Shown here one piece after another: positions 5,151 to 10,966 of a stretch of 10,966 nucleotides of DNA. The translations under genes and the position numbers were made by a program. The stretch is from Clostridium sp. Lineage in GTDB: Bacteria > Bacillota > Clostridia > Lachnospirales > Lachnospiraceae. The DNA lies in NCBI GenBank assembly GCA_004554205.1, contig SFNH01000060.1:1-10966 (forward strand). The letters run 5' to 3'. Below the pieces are notes generated by a model. That model was not told the origin of the DNA, ran no database searches, and saw only the letters and a program-made list of their open reading frames with translations. Position 1 is the stretch's first letter, and every line of letters begins with the position of its first letter.

Positions 5151-7046
5151 TTATTCAAATGGGAGTGTTTCCTGCTCAAAATCGATATTCATAAATCCGT
5201 CCCTGTCCGTCTTATCATCATCCTGTGGCAGGCATATCTTTATATAGCTGGATTTAACTCCGTATACCTTGGTACTATGAATGTATTTCCCTTGCGAATT
5301 TCGCTCCAGATATCCCTTTTCCGACCATTTCCTGCTTACCGCCGTATAGTCAAATCCGTTCTGATCCAGATATGAAATGAGCACATCCCGGTTGATCACC
5401 AGCAATCCACCGCTGATCTTTCCCCAGACCTCGCCCTTGTTCGGGGAGTTATCCGCTTTCGGGTCTTCAAACCGCACCGGGTTCCTCGCAGCCCAGTTAA
5501 GCACCTGCTGGTACGCCCGCTCCGCCACATCTACCTCGTAAGCGCTCTGCAGGTACTTCCTGACATCGTGAACCTTAAGGGGCTCCTCCTCCGAAAAGAA
5601 CAACTCCACCGCGATCTCGTCCGCCAGGAGGATGCAAGCCATAGCCATCGCCTGTTTATCGGTCGTATCCAGACCGCACAGCTCGTCAAATAGCGCGCGG
5701 TAGCGCTCGGTCAGCTTCGCCGTCTCAATGTTCTGGATATACTCCACAAACCTTCTCCCGGCGAATCCGTAATGCTCCTGCACCACGCTGCTCACATGAT
5801 GCCCGTCAGCCACAAGCGGGCCATCAAGGGCGATCTCGATGACGCGGTTCTTTGACCCTCCGCCGGAATTTACCTTTGTGATAGGCTCCTCACCGGTGAA
5901 GAGGAAGCTGTTCTTCCATGTCCTTGTATCCTCGACTCCCCCATATGCCTTAGCCCGCCCGCGATCCACGCCCTCGGTCACCTGGTAGATCAGCTGGTCG
6001 AAATTTCCGTTCCATTTATCTTTTATGGTCTGCAGCTCATCACCGGCAAATGGGATACTGCAGAGGAACGCCGCGTTGCGCATGATGGCGTTGCGGGTCA
6101 TGTTCATGGTCTTTACAAGCCCGCCCATCTTCGGATTCCCCCAGATGCTCATGGCGACCATGAGGCCGACCGTCTTTCCTGTCCCGGTCGTCCCCCATGT
6201 ATGCAGCACGAACGGCAGGACCTTAAGCGGCTCAAGCAGCACGGACGCAAAGCTGGCGGCCATCATCATGCGGAGCGGAAGCTCTTTCCGAAGATCCAGG
6301 CACAGCCCCCTCCACACATCAAGATCCCCCTTCTGGGTTACATTTTTAAAGATCACCTCATAATCCATATCCCCTTCATAGCGGATATCGTCCGCATAGG
6401 GCGTAAATGAGCTTCCCACCCAGCCCAGACGGTTGATCGCCTTGAGAGGGTTTAAAGTGGCCGGATTTAATCCCACGCAGTCCGATATGTACCGCACGAG
6501 GTTCTTCGCATTGTCCGAGGTCACCTCGATCCCGAACTGGCTGAGCGCGTCCACGATCTTGTTCGTATTGGCGCAGACGCTCCGGTCAACCGTGATCCTC
6601 TGCCAGTCAGCAGACTTGAAGTAAGCCAGCGTGATACGCTCCTGGGTGGTGTCCACGTTCTTCAGGATTTCCACCGGAAGGATCGGATGGCTGCAGGCCT
6701 GGAACGATACCGGCATGGCATTCTTGTCATAGCGGATCATCTTCACGCCCATGTCGTCAGCGATCCACTCACCGCATGCAAGCTCTAGCGGCTGGTTGGT
6801 AAACCGGGTCATATTTCCATGCTTCCGCTGCCTCTGTCCATAATCCAGCACGAAGGACTTATATACGTTATTGAATTCGGTTATCCGCTTTAACTTCCGC
6901 GCTTCATTCTTGAGCGCTTCGATATACTGCGTCCGCTCGATATTGTCCTCGATCTCGAATACCTTGTAGAATATCTCGTCCGGGAATGGATCGGCTCGCT
7001 CCAGATCAGCCAAACCAGCCAATAACTCGTCCTTCGACTTTTCCAA
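5151..7046 (-). CDS. DUF927-family phage replication ATPase/helicase
   Basis: A 631-residue protein recognised as DUF927-like. The C-terminal half holds the ATPase: Walker A WGTTGTGKT (284-292), a Walker B-like PFAGDE (332-337), and a probable sensor or arginine-finger region around SGGGSKNR (394-401). The N-terminal ~250 residues match the poorly characterised part of the family. The family is commonly taken as a phage replicative helicase or initiator; here it follows the CHC2 zinc-finger gene and directly precedes the octamer array, which fits binding to that site. The start is TTG 7046, preceded by AAGGTGGTGAGAGAGA, and overlaps the primase gene by 41 bases; a TTG eight codons later, after AAGGA, is an alternative. 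The tail ends DGFMNIDFEQETLPFE, resembling an SSB C-terminal peptide, and shares 17 of 18 bases with the tail of the DUF669 gene. Confidence 0.88.
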   Translation of the reverse strand: MEKSKDELLAGLADLERADPFPDEIFYKVFEIEDNIERTQYIEALKNEARKLKRITEFNNVYKSFVLDYGQRQRKHGNMTRFTNQPLELACGEWIADDMGVKMIRYDKNAMPVSFQACSHPILPVEILKNVDTTQERITLAYFKSADWQRITVDRSVCANTNKIVDALSQFGIEVTSDNAKNLVRYISDCVGLNPATLNPLKAINRLGWVGSSFTPYADDIRYEGDMDYEVIFKNVTQKGDLDVWRGLCLDLRKELPLRMMMAASFASVLLEPLKVLPFVLHTWGTTGTGKTVGLMVAMSIWGNPKMGGLVKTMNMTRNAIMRNAAFLCSIPFAGDELQTIKDKWNGNFDQLIYQVTEGVDRGRAKAYGGVEDTRTWKNSFLFTGEEPITKVNSGGGSKNRVIEIALDGPLVADGHHVSSVVQEHYGFAGRRFVEYIQNIETAKLTERYRALFDELCGLDTTDKQAMAMACILLADEIAVELFFSEEEPLKVHDVRKYLQSAYEVDVAERAYQQVLNWAARNPVRFEDPKADNSPNKGEVWGKISGGLLVINRDVLISYLDQNGFDYTAVSRKWSEKGYLERNSQGKYIHSTKVYGVKSSYIKICLPQDDDKTDRDGFMNIDFEQETLPFE

Positions 7047-7596
7047 TCTCTCTCACCACCTTTTTGTCTGCATATACTTCTTCCGGGCATTTCTCCAGGC
7101 AGTCGAGCAGGTACTCCACATAGGTCAGGTTCTTAAGCCCCTCCCAGAAATGCCCGTCCCGCCCGCGGATCGCCTCACAGAGCAGCCCGCGGTAAGCAGC
7201 CAGCCACATCTTTGAATGGCTCACAAACCGCGTCAACTCCTGCCGCTCCCTGCACCGCCTGGCAGCTTCGCGCTTCTCCCGGTATGTCACCGGCACATTG
7301 ACCGGGATGCCGAATGCGCCTGCCAGCTCCTTTGCTGCTTCATAGTTGCTCACGCCCCGATACTTTGCCACAAACTTGATCTGGTCTCCGCCGGCCCCGC
7401 AGGAAAAGCAGTAGAACCCCTTCCCGTTCGGGTATACCTTGCAGCTGGGCCGCGTATCCTGATGGAAGGGGCACAGGCAGTGTCCCTTCTTTACTTCCAG
7501 ACCGCAATGCTCTACCGCCTGCTTCATACTGACGGATTCCTTCACCTTCCGGTAAAGCTCCGGGTCGCTCTCATCACATGAACGGTATCCCCTCAT
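7006..7596 (-). CDS. Stand-alone CHC2 zinc-finger primase-like protein
   Basis: A 196-residue protein whose N-terminal ~100 residues form a DnaG-type CHC2 zinc finger: CPFH (Cys42, His45) and CFSC (Cys63, Cys66), with the usual DTRPSCKVYP linker and FYCFSCGAGGD. In DnaG this domain recognises the priming site on single-stranded DNA. The catalytic TOPRIM domain is absent: the rest is a short, basic helical tail with no acidic motif, and the protein is about a third of the length of a full DnaG. It may therefore partner the DUF927 protein encoded next, or the host primase. ATG 7596 is preceded by GGAGG at about 9 bases. The gene overlaps the SSB-like gene by 23 bases and the DUF927 gene by 41, implying strong coupling. 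Confidence 0.9.
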   Translation of the reverse strand: MRGYRSCDESDPELYRKVKESVSMKQAVEHCGLEVKKGHCLCPFHQDTRPSCKVYPNGKGFYCFSCGAGGDQIKFVAKYRGVSNYEAAKELAGAFGIPVNVPVTYREKREAARRCRERQELTRFVSHSKMWLAAYRGLLCEAIRGRDGHFWEGLKNLTYVEYLLDCLEKCPEEVYADKKVVREIGKVEGRVIGWFG

Positions 7597-8188
7597 CGTC
7601 AGCTCCCTCCGGGATATTCATGAATCCGTCGCCCACCGGAGACGGGGAAGCCGCCTGAGACGGGTTTGACCTTCCCTGCGGCGCGTCAGGGAGAAGCTCA
7701 TCTTCCGGCACCTCCGCCTCAGAAAGCCCCGCCACGCTTCGGATGCGGAACAGCTCCGTCACGATCGGCCTGTTCCCATTGTCCGCCTCATACTGCCTGC
7801 GCCGGAAAATGCCGCCGAACTTCTTGCCCTGCAACGTCTTCTCATTGCCCTCCTTGTCCCACTGAAAGGTGAAGTTATTTGAGCGCTCGATCGATGTGAT
7901 GATCCCCTTGAACCAGGACAGACCTTTTCCTTCCATGTTCTGCCGGAATACCCCGCGCCATTTTGCGCCGGACGGGTCCTGTGCCTTATCCGCATCAAAA
8001 AGCTTCTGGTAAAAATCTTTATGCTCACCCTCGGCTATGTCGTAAAGGATCACGAACTGCTCGTCCCCGCCCTTTGTAGCCTTAGTCGCCACCTGCTTGA
8101 TCACGCACACATATTTTCCCTTCGGAAGCTGCACGAATTCGCCGGTGTACGCCGGCGCCGCATCATACCCCTGTGGTTTCTTAATCAT
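7574..8188 (-). CDS. DUF669-family single-stranded DNA-binding-like protein
   Basis: A 204-residue protein matching the phage DUF669 family, which is generally treated as a single-stranded DNA-binding protein. The N-terminus has LPKGKYVCVIKQV, then FVILYDIAEGEHKDFY, consistent with OB-fold strands, and the middle includes FRQNMEGKGLSWFKGIITSIE. The last ~40 residues are proline- and serine-rich and then acidic, ending DGFMNIPEGADDEGIPFM. This closely resembles the acidic C-terminal tip of bacterial SSBs (DDDIPF in E. coli), which docks replication and repair partners. The start has AGGAGG 9 bases upstream. The gene overlaps the ATPase gene by 8 bases and the primase-like gene by 23. In studied phages Sak4-type ATPases work with an SSB encoded nearby, which matches this order. 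Confidence 0.88.
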   Translation of the reverse strand: MIKKPQGYDAAPAYTGEFVQLPKGKYVCVIKQVATKATKGGDEQFVILYDIAEGEHKDFYQKLFDADKAQDPSGAKWRGVFRQNMEGKGLSWFKGIITSIERSNNFTFQWDKEGNEKTLQGKKFGGIFRRRQYEADNGNRPIVTELFRIRSVAGLSEAEVPEDELLPDAPQGRSNPSQAASPSPVGDGFMNIPEGADDEGIPFM

Positions 8189-8840
8189 CCTTCTTTTCCT
8201 CCTCTACATTCTTCGGATTCTGGATTCCGTAATATTCCCGTATGGCGTTATCGACCATCAGAAGATCGTTGTCGATATCGAGGCTGTCAAACATACCCAT
8301 CGGCGACTTGCTCACCGCGCCGTTTGCCGACTGCGTGATGAACCGGTGCTCTTCCCCGTCCAGGACGCAGCGGAGCACTATGGTGAACATACCCTCCACG
8401 CACACCTTCTCATCGAGCAGCTTCCCGATGGTCTTCGGCTTCACGTCTCCGGTATCGTCTTTGTCTTCGTGCATCATGAAGTATACGATCCGGTCTTCCG
8501 GCATGGACACCACAGACTGGATAAGGCTCCAGAACCTGTCTCCAAGGTCGTTATACAGCGAGAACACGCCATTTCCCTTCCCTGCATTACTGTGCCCGCG
8601 CATAAACTGGTTCGTGATCAGATATCCCGCATCGTCGATCACCACGGATTTCTGCTGGCAGCCGGACAGCGCCTTTGTTATCTTTGCATAGTCGTCCGTC
8701 TGTACGGACGGGATCTTCCCCTTAAATGGAAGCGGCTTTTTTAAGACATTTATCAATGCGAAATCTTTTCCCACACAGTTCCTCATACTGGTGGATTTGC
8801 CGGAACCGCTCCGGCCAATGATGAGTACCGGTACTGCCAT
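8181..8840 (-). CDS. Sak4-like (AAA_24-type) phage ATPase, probable ssDNA annealing/recombination protein
   Basis: A 219-residue RecA-fold-type ATPase in the group annotated as AAA_24 or Sak4-like. Walker A is GRSGSGKST at 9-17, near the N-terminus as usual; Walker B is VVIDD at 66-70; and YFMMHED at 120-126 matches the conserved strand and His-Glu-Asp segment of these proteins. The C-terminus is a charged tail (EEEKKDD). Sak4 proteins act in phage single-strand annealing with a cognate SSB; here the DUF669 gene follows directly with an 8-base overlap. ATG 8840 is preceded by AGGAGGGGAGATC, and the preceding stop codon is 12 bases away. No exonuclease partner or RecT/Erf recombinase is seen nearby. 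The name is by motif and context; an initiator or helicase-loader role for this ATPase cannot be excluded. Confidence 0.82.
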   Translation of the reverse strand: MAVPVLIIGRSGSGKSTSMRNCVGKDFALINVLKKPLPFKGKIPSVQTDDYAKITKALSGCQQKSVVIDDAGYLITNQFMRGHSNAGKGNGVFSLYNDLGDRFWSLIQSVVSMPEDRIVYFMMHEDKDDTGDVKPKTIGKLLDEKVCVEGMFTIVLRCVLDGEEHRFITQSANGAVSKSPMGMFDSLDIDNDLLMVDNAIREYYGIQNPKNVEEEKKDD

Positions 8841-8852
8841 GATCTCCCCTCC

Positions 8853-9527
8853 TTAATACGGAAGCTGCTCTTCGCCAGCTTCATCGCCTGCCGCAGCTTC
8901 CCTGTCCGTGCCCACGTTCTCTTCCGGCTTTTTCAGCCAGTCATCATTGAAGAAGCTGATCCCCTTAAGCTGCGGGAAAAAGGTCTCCTGCATTTTGGTG
9001 CCCGGAGATTCCGTATGCACCCAGTAGATCATGGTCTCGTTCTTATAATACAGGACAGAGCCCAGAATGCTTGGGTGATCCGGCATATGCTCTGATTCCG
9101 TGTCCAGCTCACTTGAAGAGATAGCCGATGTCAGGCTGCGCGGCGCGGCGATAAACTCAAGGTCGCTCCCACGCTGGTAGACCGCATATTCGTGTGGCCA
9201 CGCAAACAGGAAGAATGGCGCTCCCACGCCAACGTCCTTAGCTGCTTTCCACTGCCTGTACGGCTCTGCGGGATCTAACACGGTCTCCTGCTGGAGCTGT
9301 TTATCGCCCCCATATGTATAGCGGAAAAACTCCGGCGGTTCCGGCAGATCTCCGATGAGCTCCATGATGGCAGCCTTGAATTTGTTGCTCGCATAAGCCT
9401 CCTCCACACAGATCCCCCAGTTGTCGGAATAGGCCAGGATGTGCGTCCCGTCATTTCCTACGATCAGCCCGTATCGTTTCAGGCTGGACTTCATGATCTT
9501 CTTTAATTCTCCTGTCTTGACAAACAT
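8853..9527 (-). CDS. 224-residue phage protein of unknown function with SSB-like acidic tail
   Basis: The product is soluble and probably beta-rich; I do not recognise a family. The N-terminus reads FVKTGELKKIMKSSLK, then LIVGNDGTHILAYSDN and FKAAIMELIGDLPE. This faintly resembles the first domain of a DNA sliding clamp, but the protein is only about 60% of the length of a bacterial beta clamp and no fold evidence exists here. The last ~20 residues are acidic and end GDEAGEEQLPY, like an SSB C-terminal tip with Tyr replacing Phe. The start at 9527 is preferred over an in-frame ATG at 9581, because AGAGGTG lies 6 bases upstream and the preceding gene's stop is 2 bases away; the longer form would overlap that gene by 52 bases. 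The gene lies 12 bases before the Sak4-like gene. Confidence 0.85.
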   Translation of the reverse strand: MFVKTGELKKIMKSSLKRYGLIVGNDGTHILAYSDNWGICVEEAYASNKFKAAIMELIGDLPEPPEFFRYTYGGDKQLQQETVLDPAEPYRQWKAAKDVGVGAPFFLFAWPHEYAVYQRGSDLEFIAAPRSLTSAISSSELDTESEHMPDHPSILGSVLYYKNETMIYWVHTESPGTKMQETFFPQLKGISFFNDDWLKKPEENVGTDREAAAGDEAGEEQLPY

Positions 9528-9529
9528 TC

Positions 9530-9721
9530 TTACACCTCTTTCCCGTTTTCTTTGTTCTTGTCGCGGCTCTCGTTCATACAATACTGGATCAGTTTCAGCA
9601 CAATGTCCATCTCATCGCTTGTAAGATGAAAGACGCTGTTTACCAGCTGGTCTGTTATTTTCGATGCCGCTTTCATGAGCTGGTTCATGCGGTACGGCGT
9701 GATCTCCCGTCTCTCTTCCAT
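9530..9721 (-). CDS. Small helical phage protein of unknown function (63 residues)
   Basis: Encodes about 63 residues, mainly two amphipathic helices (around MNQLMKAASKITDQLVNSV and SDEMDIVLKLIQYCMN) followed by a lysine-rich tail. It has no recognised domain, membrane segment or zinc-ligand pattern. The start is ATG 9721, which overlaps the Gp157 stop by one base. A GTG immediately upstream (9724) is an equally readable start adding one residue; GAGG lies 8 bases before the ATG. The reading frame ends 2 bases before the next start, and its last codons (AAAGAGGTG) supply the ribosome binding site of that gene. Position between Gp157 and the replication block suggests an early phage gene. Confidence 0.78.
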   Translation of the reverse strand: MEERREITPYRMNQLMKAASKITDQLVNSVFHLTSDEMDIVLKLIQYCMNESRDKNKENGKEV

Positions 9722-10215
9722 CACCGTATCCTCAGACTTTCCCCGCGCGGCTCAAGGTGCGCCCAGTCCACCTGCCTTACGGCTAACAAACTGCGGATCG
9801 CTTCGTTGTTCGGGATCGGCGGCTGCGGGATAAGGTACTTGCCCGGAATATCGTCGATGAGTCCATCGATCACAAGCGGCTGCACTCCTCCGTTCGTCTG
9901 GATATTGAATGAGAACAGCGCCGTCTTGAATTTCGTCTTCCCGACCTCTCGCATATTCGCTTCAAGGGTATCCTTTAACCACTTCTGACGCTCCTCAAGC
10001 CGCTTCCTGCGGGCATACAGGCGCTCCTCTTCCGCTTTCAGGGCCTCGATATCCGATTTGATCCCCATGATGATCTTCGCGTACCCGTCCGCCTTGTCCT
10101 CGATCTCTCCCCAGATGGCTTCCATGGTATCCCTTAAAGCCTGCTCGTCCACGTCCGGGTCATACATCATGTCCTGCAATGCTGCATACTGCTCTGTAAG
10201 TTCATACAATCTCAT
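9721..10215 (-). CDS. Siphovirus Gp157-family protein
   Basis: A 164-residue protein of the Siphovirus Gp157 family. Residues ~45-95 form a long charged coiled coil (ALKAEEERLYARRKRLEERQ), followed by the typical C-terminal segment with GKTKFKTALFSFNIQ, IPGKYLIPQPPIPN and AIRSLL. Family members are found in early regions of many Firmicutes siphophages. The Pfam description links the Streptococcus thermophilus phage homologue to increased phage resistance when carried by the host, but the molecular role is unknown. ATG 10215 is preceded by AGGAGG with a 10-base gap. The gene ends with TGA overlapping the next start by one base. Its place upstream of the ATPase, SSB and primase genes is the standard order for this module. 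Confidence 0.92.
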   Translation of the reverse strand: MRLYELTEQYAALQDMMYDPDVDEQALRDTMEAIWGEIEDKADGYAKIIMGIKSDIEALKAEEERLYARRKRLEERQKWLKDTLEANMREVGKTKFKTALFSFNIQTNGGVQPLVIDGLIDDIPGKYLIPQPPIPNNEAIRSLLAVRQVDWAHLEPRGESLRIR

Positions 10216-10269
10216 ACTTGACTTTCCTCCTCTTCTCCCTCATAATAAGGGTGTGATTATTTTTGTTTT

Positions 10270-10303
10270 GAGCCTTACCGGTCCCCGCCGGTGGGCTCTT
10301 TTT
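10270..10303 (+). terminator. Terminator-like hairpin facing the plus strand
   Basis: On the plus strand GAGCC (10270-10274) and ACCGG (10277-10281) pair with CCGGT (10288-10292) and GGCTC (10294-10298), with small internal mismatches, followed by a T run ending at 10303. This is a good intrinsic-terminator shape for plus-strand transcription, yet no plus-strand gene is apparent. It overlaps the end of the small minus-strand gene at 10275-10430. It lacks a T run in the minus direction, so it should not stop the operon. Function as an antisense terminator is inferred. Confidence 0.5.
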
Positions 10304-10430
10304 CAGTTCCGACGATCCTGCCGTCGTTGATCAGCAGACACGGCCCCGACACGCAGTCCGCCAGCACCTCGACCGGCATATTGTTCACATCCTCAAGTGT
10401 CAGCAACTCTATCACTCCTGCTGCCATCAT
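10275..10430 (-). CDS. Small phage protein of unknown function (51 residues)
   Basis: A 51-residue gene opening MMAAGVIELLTLEDVNNMPVE, continuing through a two-cysteine stretch (DCVSGPC) and LLINDGRIVG, and ending in a polar TGGDR. The start at 10430 is supported by GGAAGGAG about 7 bases upstream and by a 4-base ATGA overlap with the preceding stop; a second ATG one codon later could also be used. No family is recognised; the spacing of the two cysteines alone does not form a complete zinc site. The last codons lie inside a hairpin that looks like a plus-strand terminator. About 60 bases without a gene follow, holding A-rich sequence and the Gp157 ribosome binding site. Confidence 0.65.
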   Translation of the reverse strand: MMAAGVIELLTLEDVNNMPVEVLADCVSGPCLLINDGRIVGTEKEPTGGDR

Positions 10431-10576
10431 TCCTCATCTCCTTCCTGTATCTCAATGTCCAACAGCCCGTCTATGATGGCGTCAAGCCACATATCTTCCA
10501 GGGCCCAGTTGATGTTTGCAGGCGCCCGCCTGTCAAGCGCATCAAGGATAACCTTGGCCTTTTGCCGTTTCGTCAT
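10427..10576 (-). CDS. Small acidic-tailed phage protein of unknown function (49 residues)
   Basis: A 49-residue protein with a basic N-terminus (MTKRQKAKVILDALDRR), a central helical part including NWALEDMWLDAIIDGLL, and an acidic end (IQEGDEE). The start at 10576 is strongly supported by AAAGGAGGGTGAGAGAC directly upstream. An in-frame ATG 16 codons earlier lacks such a site and would overlap the HTH gene. The stop overlaps the next gene by 4 bases. No known family or domain is recognised; it may be a small regulator or accessory factor of the early operon, but nothing in the sequence names a function. Confidence 0.75.
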   Translation of the reverse strand: MTKRQKAKVILDALDRRAPANINWALEDMWLDAIIDGLLDIEIQEGDEE

Positions 10577-10604
10577 GTCTCTCACCCTCCTTTCGTAATA
10601 TAGA

Positions 10605-10838
10605 TCAACTTGTCCTCCTCTCAAATTTCACTTCATATCCCGCCATCTGGGCAATCAGCGCTACCTTCCAAAATGGGATGTTGCATGATGTCTTACTCGA
10701 CCTCATATTCCGCATAGTGCCGGCGGCGAGATCGACTCGCTTTCCGAGCTCCTCATCCTTGATTCCCTGCCGGAGCTTTGCCTCGTACATCATGCCGGCA
10801 ATCTGATTGCTCATATCACGGTACTCGCTCTTGCTCAA
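10605..10838 (-). CDS. Small Cro/C1-type helix-turn-helix protein
   Basis: A 77-residue protein with an XRE-like helix-turn-helix. Residues ~22-46 carry RQGIKDEELGKRVDLAAGTMRNM, with the usual turn between the two helices, followed by a helix with WKVALIAQMAGYEVKF that completes the fold. It probably binds DNA as a phage early regulator. Start choice: TTG 10838 is preferred because GGGAGGTGAGAGAGGA precedes it and the stop of the upstream gene lies inside that ribosome binding site. The frame also has an ATG at 10856 and a TTG at 10892, which lack a good site and overlap the upstream gene more. ATG at residue 9 is another option. Assignment as Cro-like, repressor or other regulator cannot be decided here. 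Confidence 0.78.
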   Translation of the reverse strand: MSKSEYRDMSNQIAGMMYEAKLRQGIKDEELGKRVDLAAGTMRNMRSSKTSCNIPFWKVALIAQMAGYEVKFERRTS

Positions 10839-10845
10839 TCCTCTC

Positions 10846-10966
10846 TCACCTCCCATCGTCTGCTTGTTTTTCCCCAATAGGGATACCTTCAATACTTTGT
10901 TTTACGGTTATTGAATCCACAGTCACGATAACTTCCGTGTGCGGATTATAAATGCGCATAATGTAA
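10846..10966 (-). CDS. 3' end of an unknown gene cut by right edge
   Basis: A frame open from the right edge to TGA 10848-10846. An internal ATG at 10959 gives a 37-residue stretch starting MRIYNPHTEVIVTVD and ending EKQADDGR; the codons before it are also open to the edge, so the true start may lie outside the window. The residues suggest alternating beta-strand structure. Its stop codon lies within the ribosome binding site of the HTH gene (GGAGGTGAGAG), the same tight coupling seen elsewhere in the operon, which supports it being a real gene. No family is recognised. Confidence 0.5.
   Translation of the reverse strand, partial: YIMRIYNPHTEVIVTVDSITVKQSIEGIPIGEKQADDGR

Noticed and set aside
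8097..8744. 215-codon plus-strand open frame opposite the Sak4-like gene
   Set aside because: Antisense to a motif-complete ATPase; no domain and no operon context on that strand.
9528..9581. N-terminal extension of the 224-residue protein to ATG 9581
   Set aside because: It would overlap the preceding gene by 52 bases; the start at 9527 has a suitable ribosome site 2 bases after the preceding stop.
10202..10243. 13-codon frame (MREKRRKVKYEIV) as a leader peptide before Gp157
   Set aside because: No ribosome site precedes its ATG, and it simply spans the Gp157 ribosome binding site.

Overview
The window looks like the early (replication and recombination) region of a temperate siphophage or prophage from a Gram-positive, probably Clostridia-type (for example gut Lachnospiraceae-like) host. 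The evidence is a tight set of overlapping genes with AGGAGG-type ribosome binding sites, all on the minus strand, in the characteristic order Gp157, Sak4/AAA_24-type ATPase, DUF669 SSB-like protein, CHC2 zinc-finger primase-like protein and DUF927 ATPase. The host assignment is an inference from gene families, gene order and ribosome binding sites. No rRNA, tRNA, CRISPR, transposase, integrase or structural phage gene is visible.

Transcription runs right to left. At the right edge is the end of an unknown gene (10846 to the edge). It is followed by a small Cro/C1-type HTH protein (10605-10838), two very small unknown genes (10427-10576, 10275-10430), Gp157 (9721-10215) and two unknown genes (9530-9721, 8853-9527). 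The core replication block covers 5151-8840: a Sak4-like ATPase, a DUF669 SSB-like protein, a stand-alone CHC2 zinc-finger protein and a DUF927 ATPase. All four genes overlap or lie within 12 bases of a neighbour.

The only substantial non-coding stretch (4861-5150) is AT-rich. It carries nine exact and two near-exact copies of the octamer GGTTAGAC in both orientations around an AT-rich core, and is the best candidate for a phage replication origin or operator array. Left of it are a RecU-like Holliday junction resolvase (4411-4860), an SSL2-type SF2 helicase (3051-4433), a 71-residue unknown (2839-3054), a 32-residue highly basic peptide (2741-2839), and an 840-residue fusion of a SNF2-type helicase with a beta-class DNA amino-methyltransferase (178-2700). 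A gene cut by the left edge starts at 116.

Together these encode a plausible origin-dependent replication system: an iteron-like origin, a DUF927 ATPase with a zinc-finger primase partner, an SSB, an annealing-type ATPase, a junction resolvase and a helicase, plus DNA modification. The most notable points are the octamer array, an SSB-like C-terminal tail shared by the SSB-like protein and the DUF927 ATPase (with a third, weaker example), the helicase-methyltransferase fusion with unusual catalytic motifs, and the structured leaders before the last two genes.
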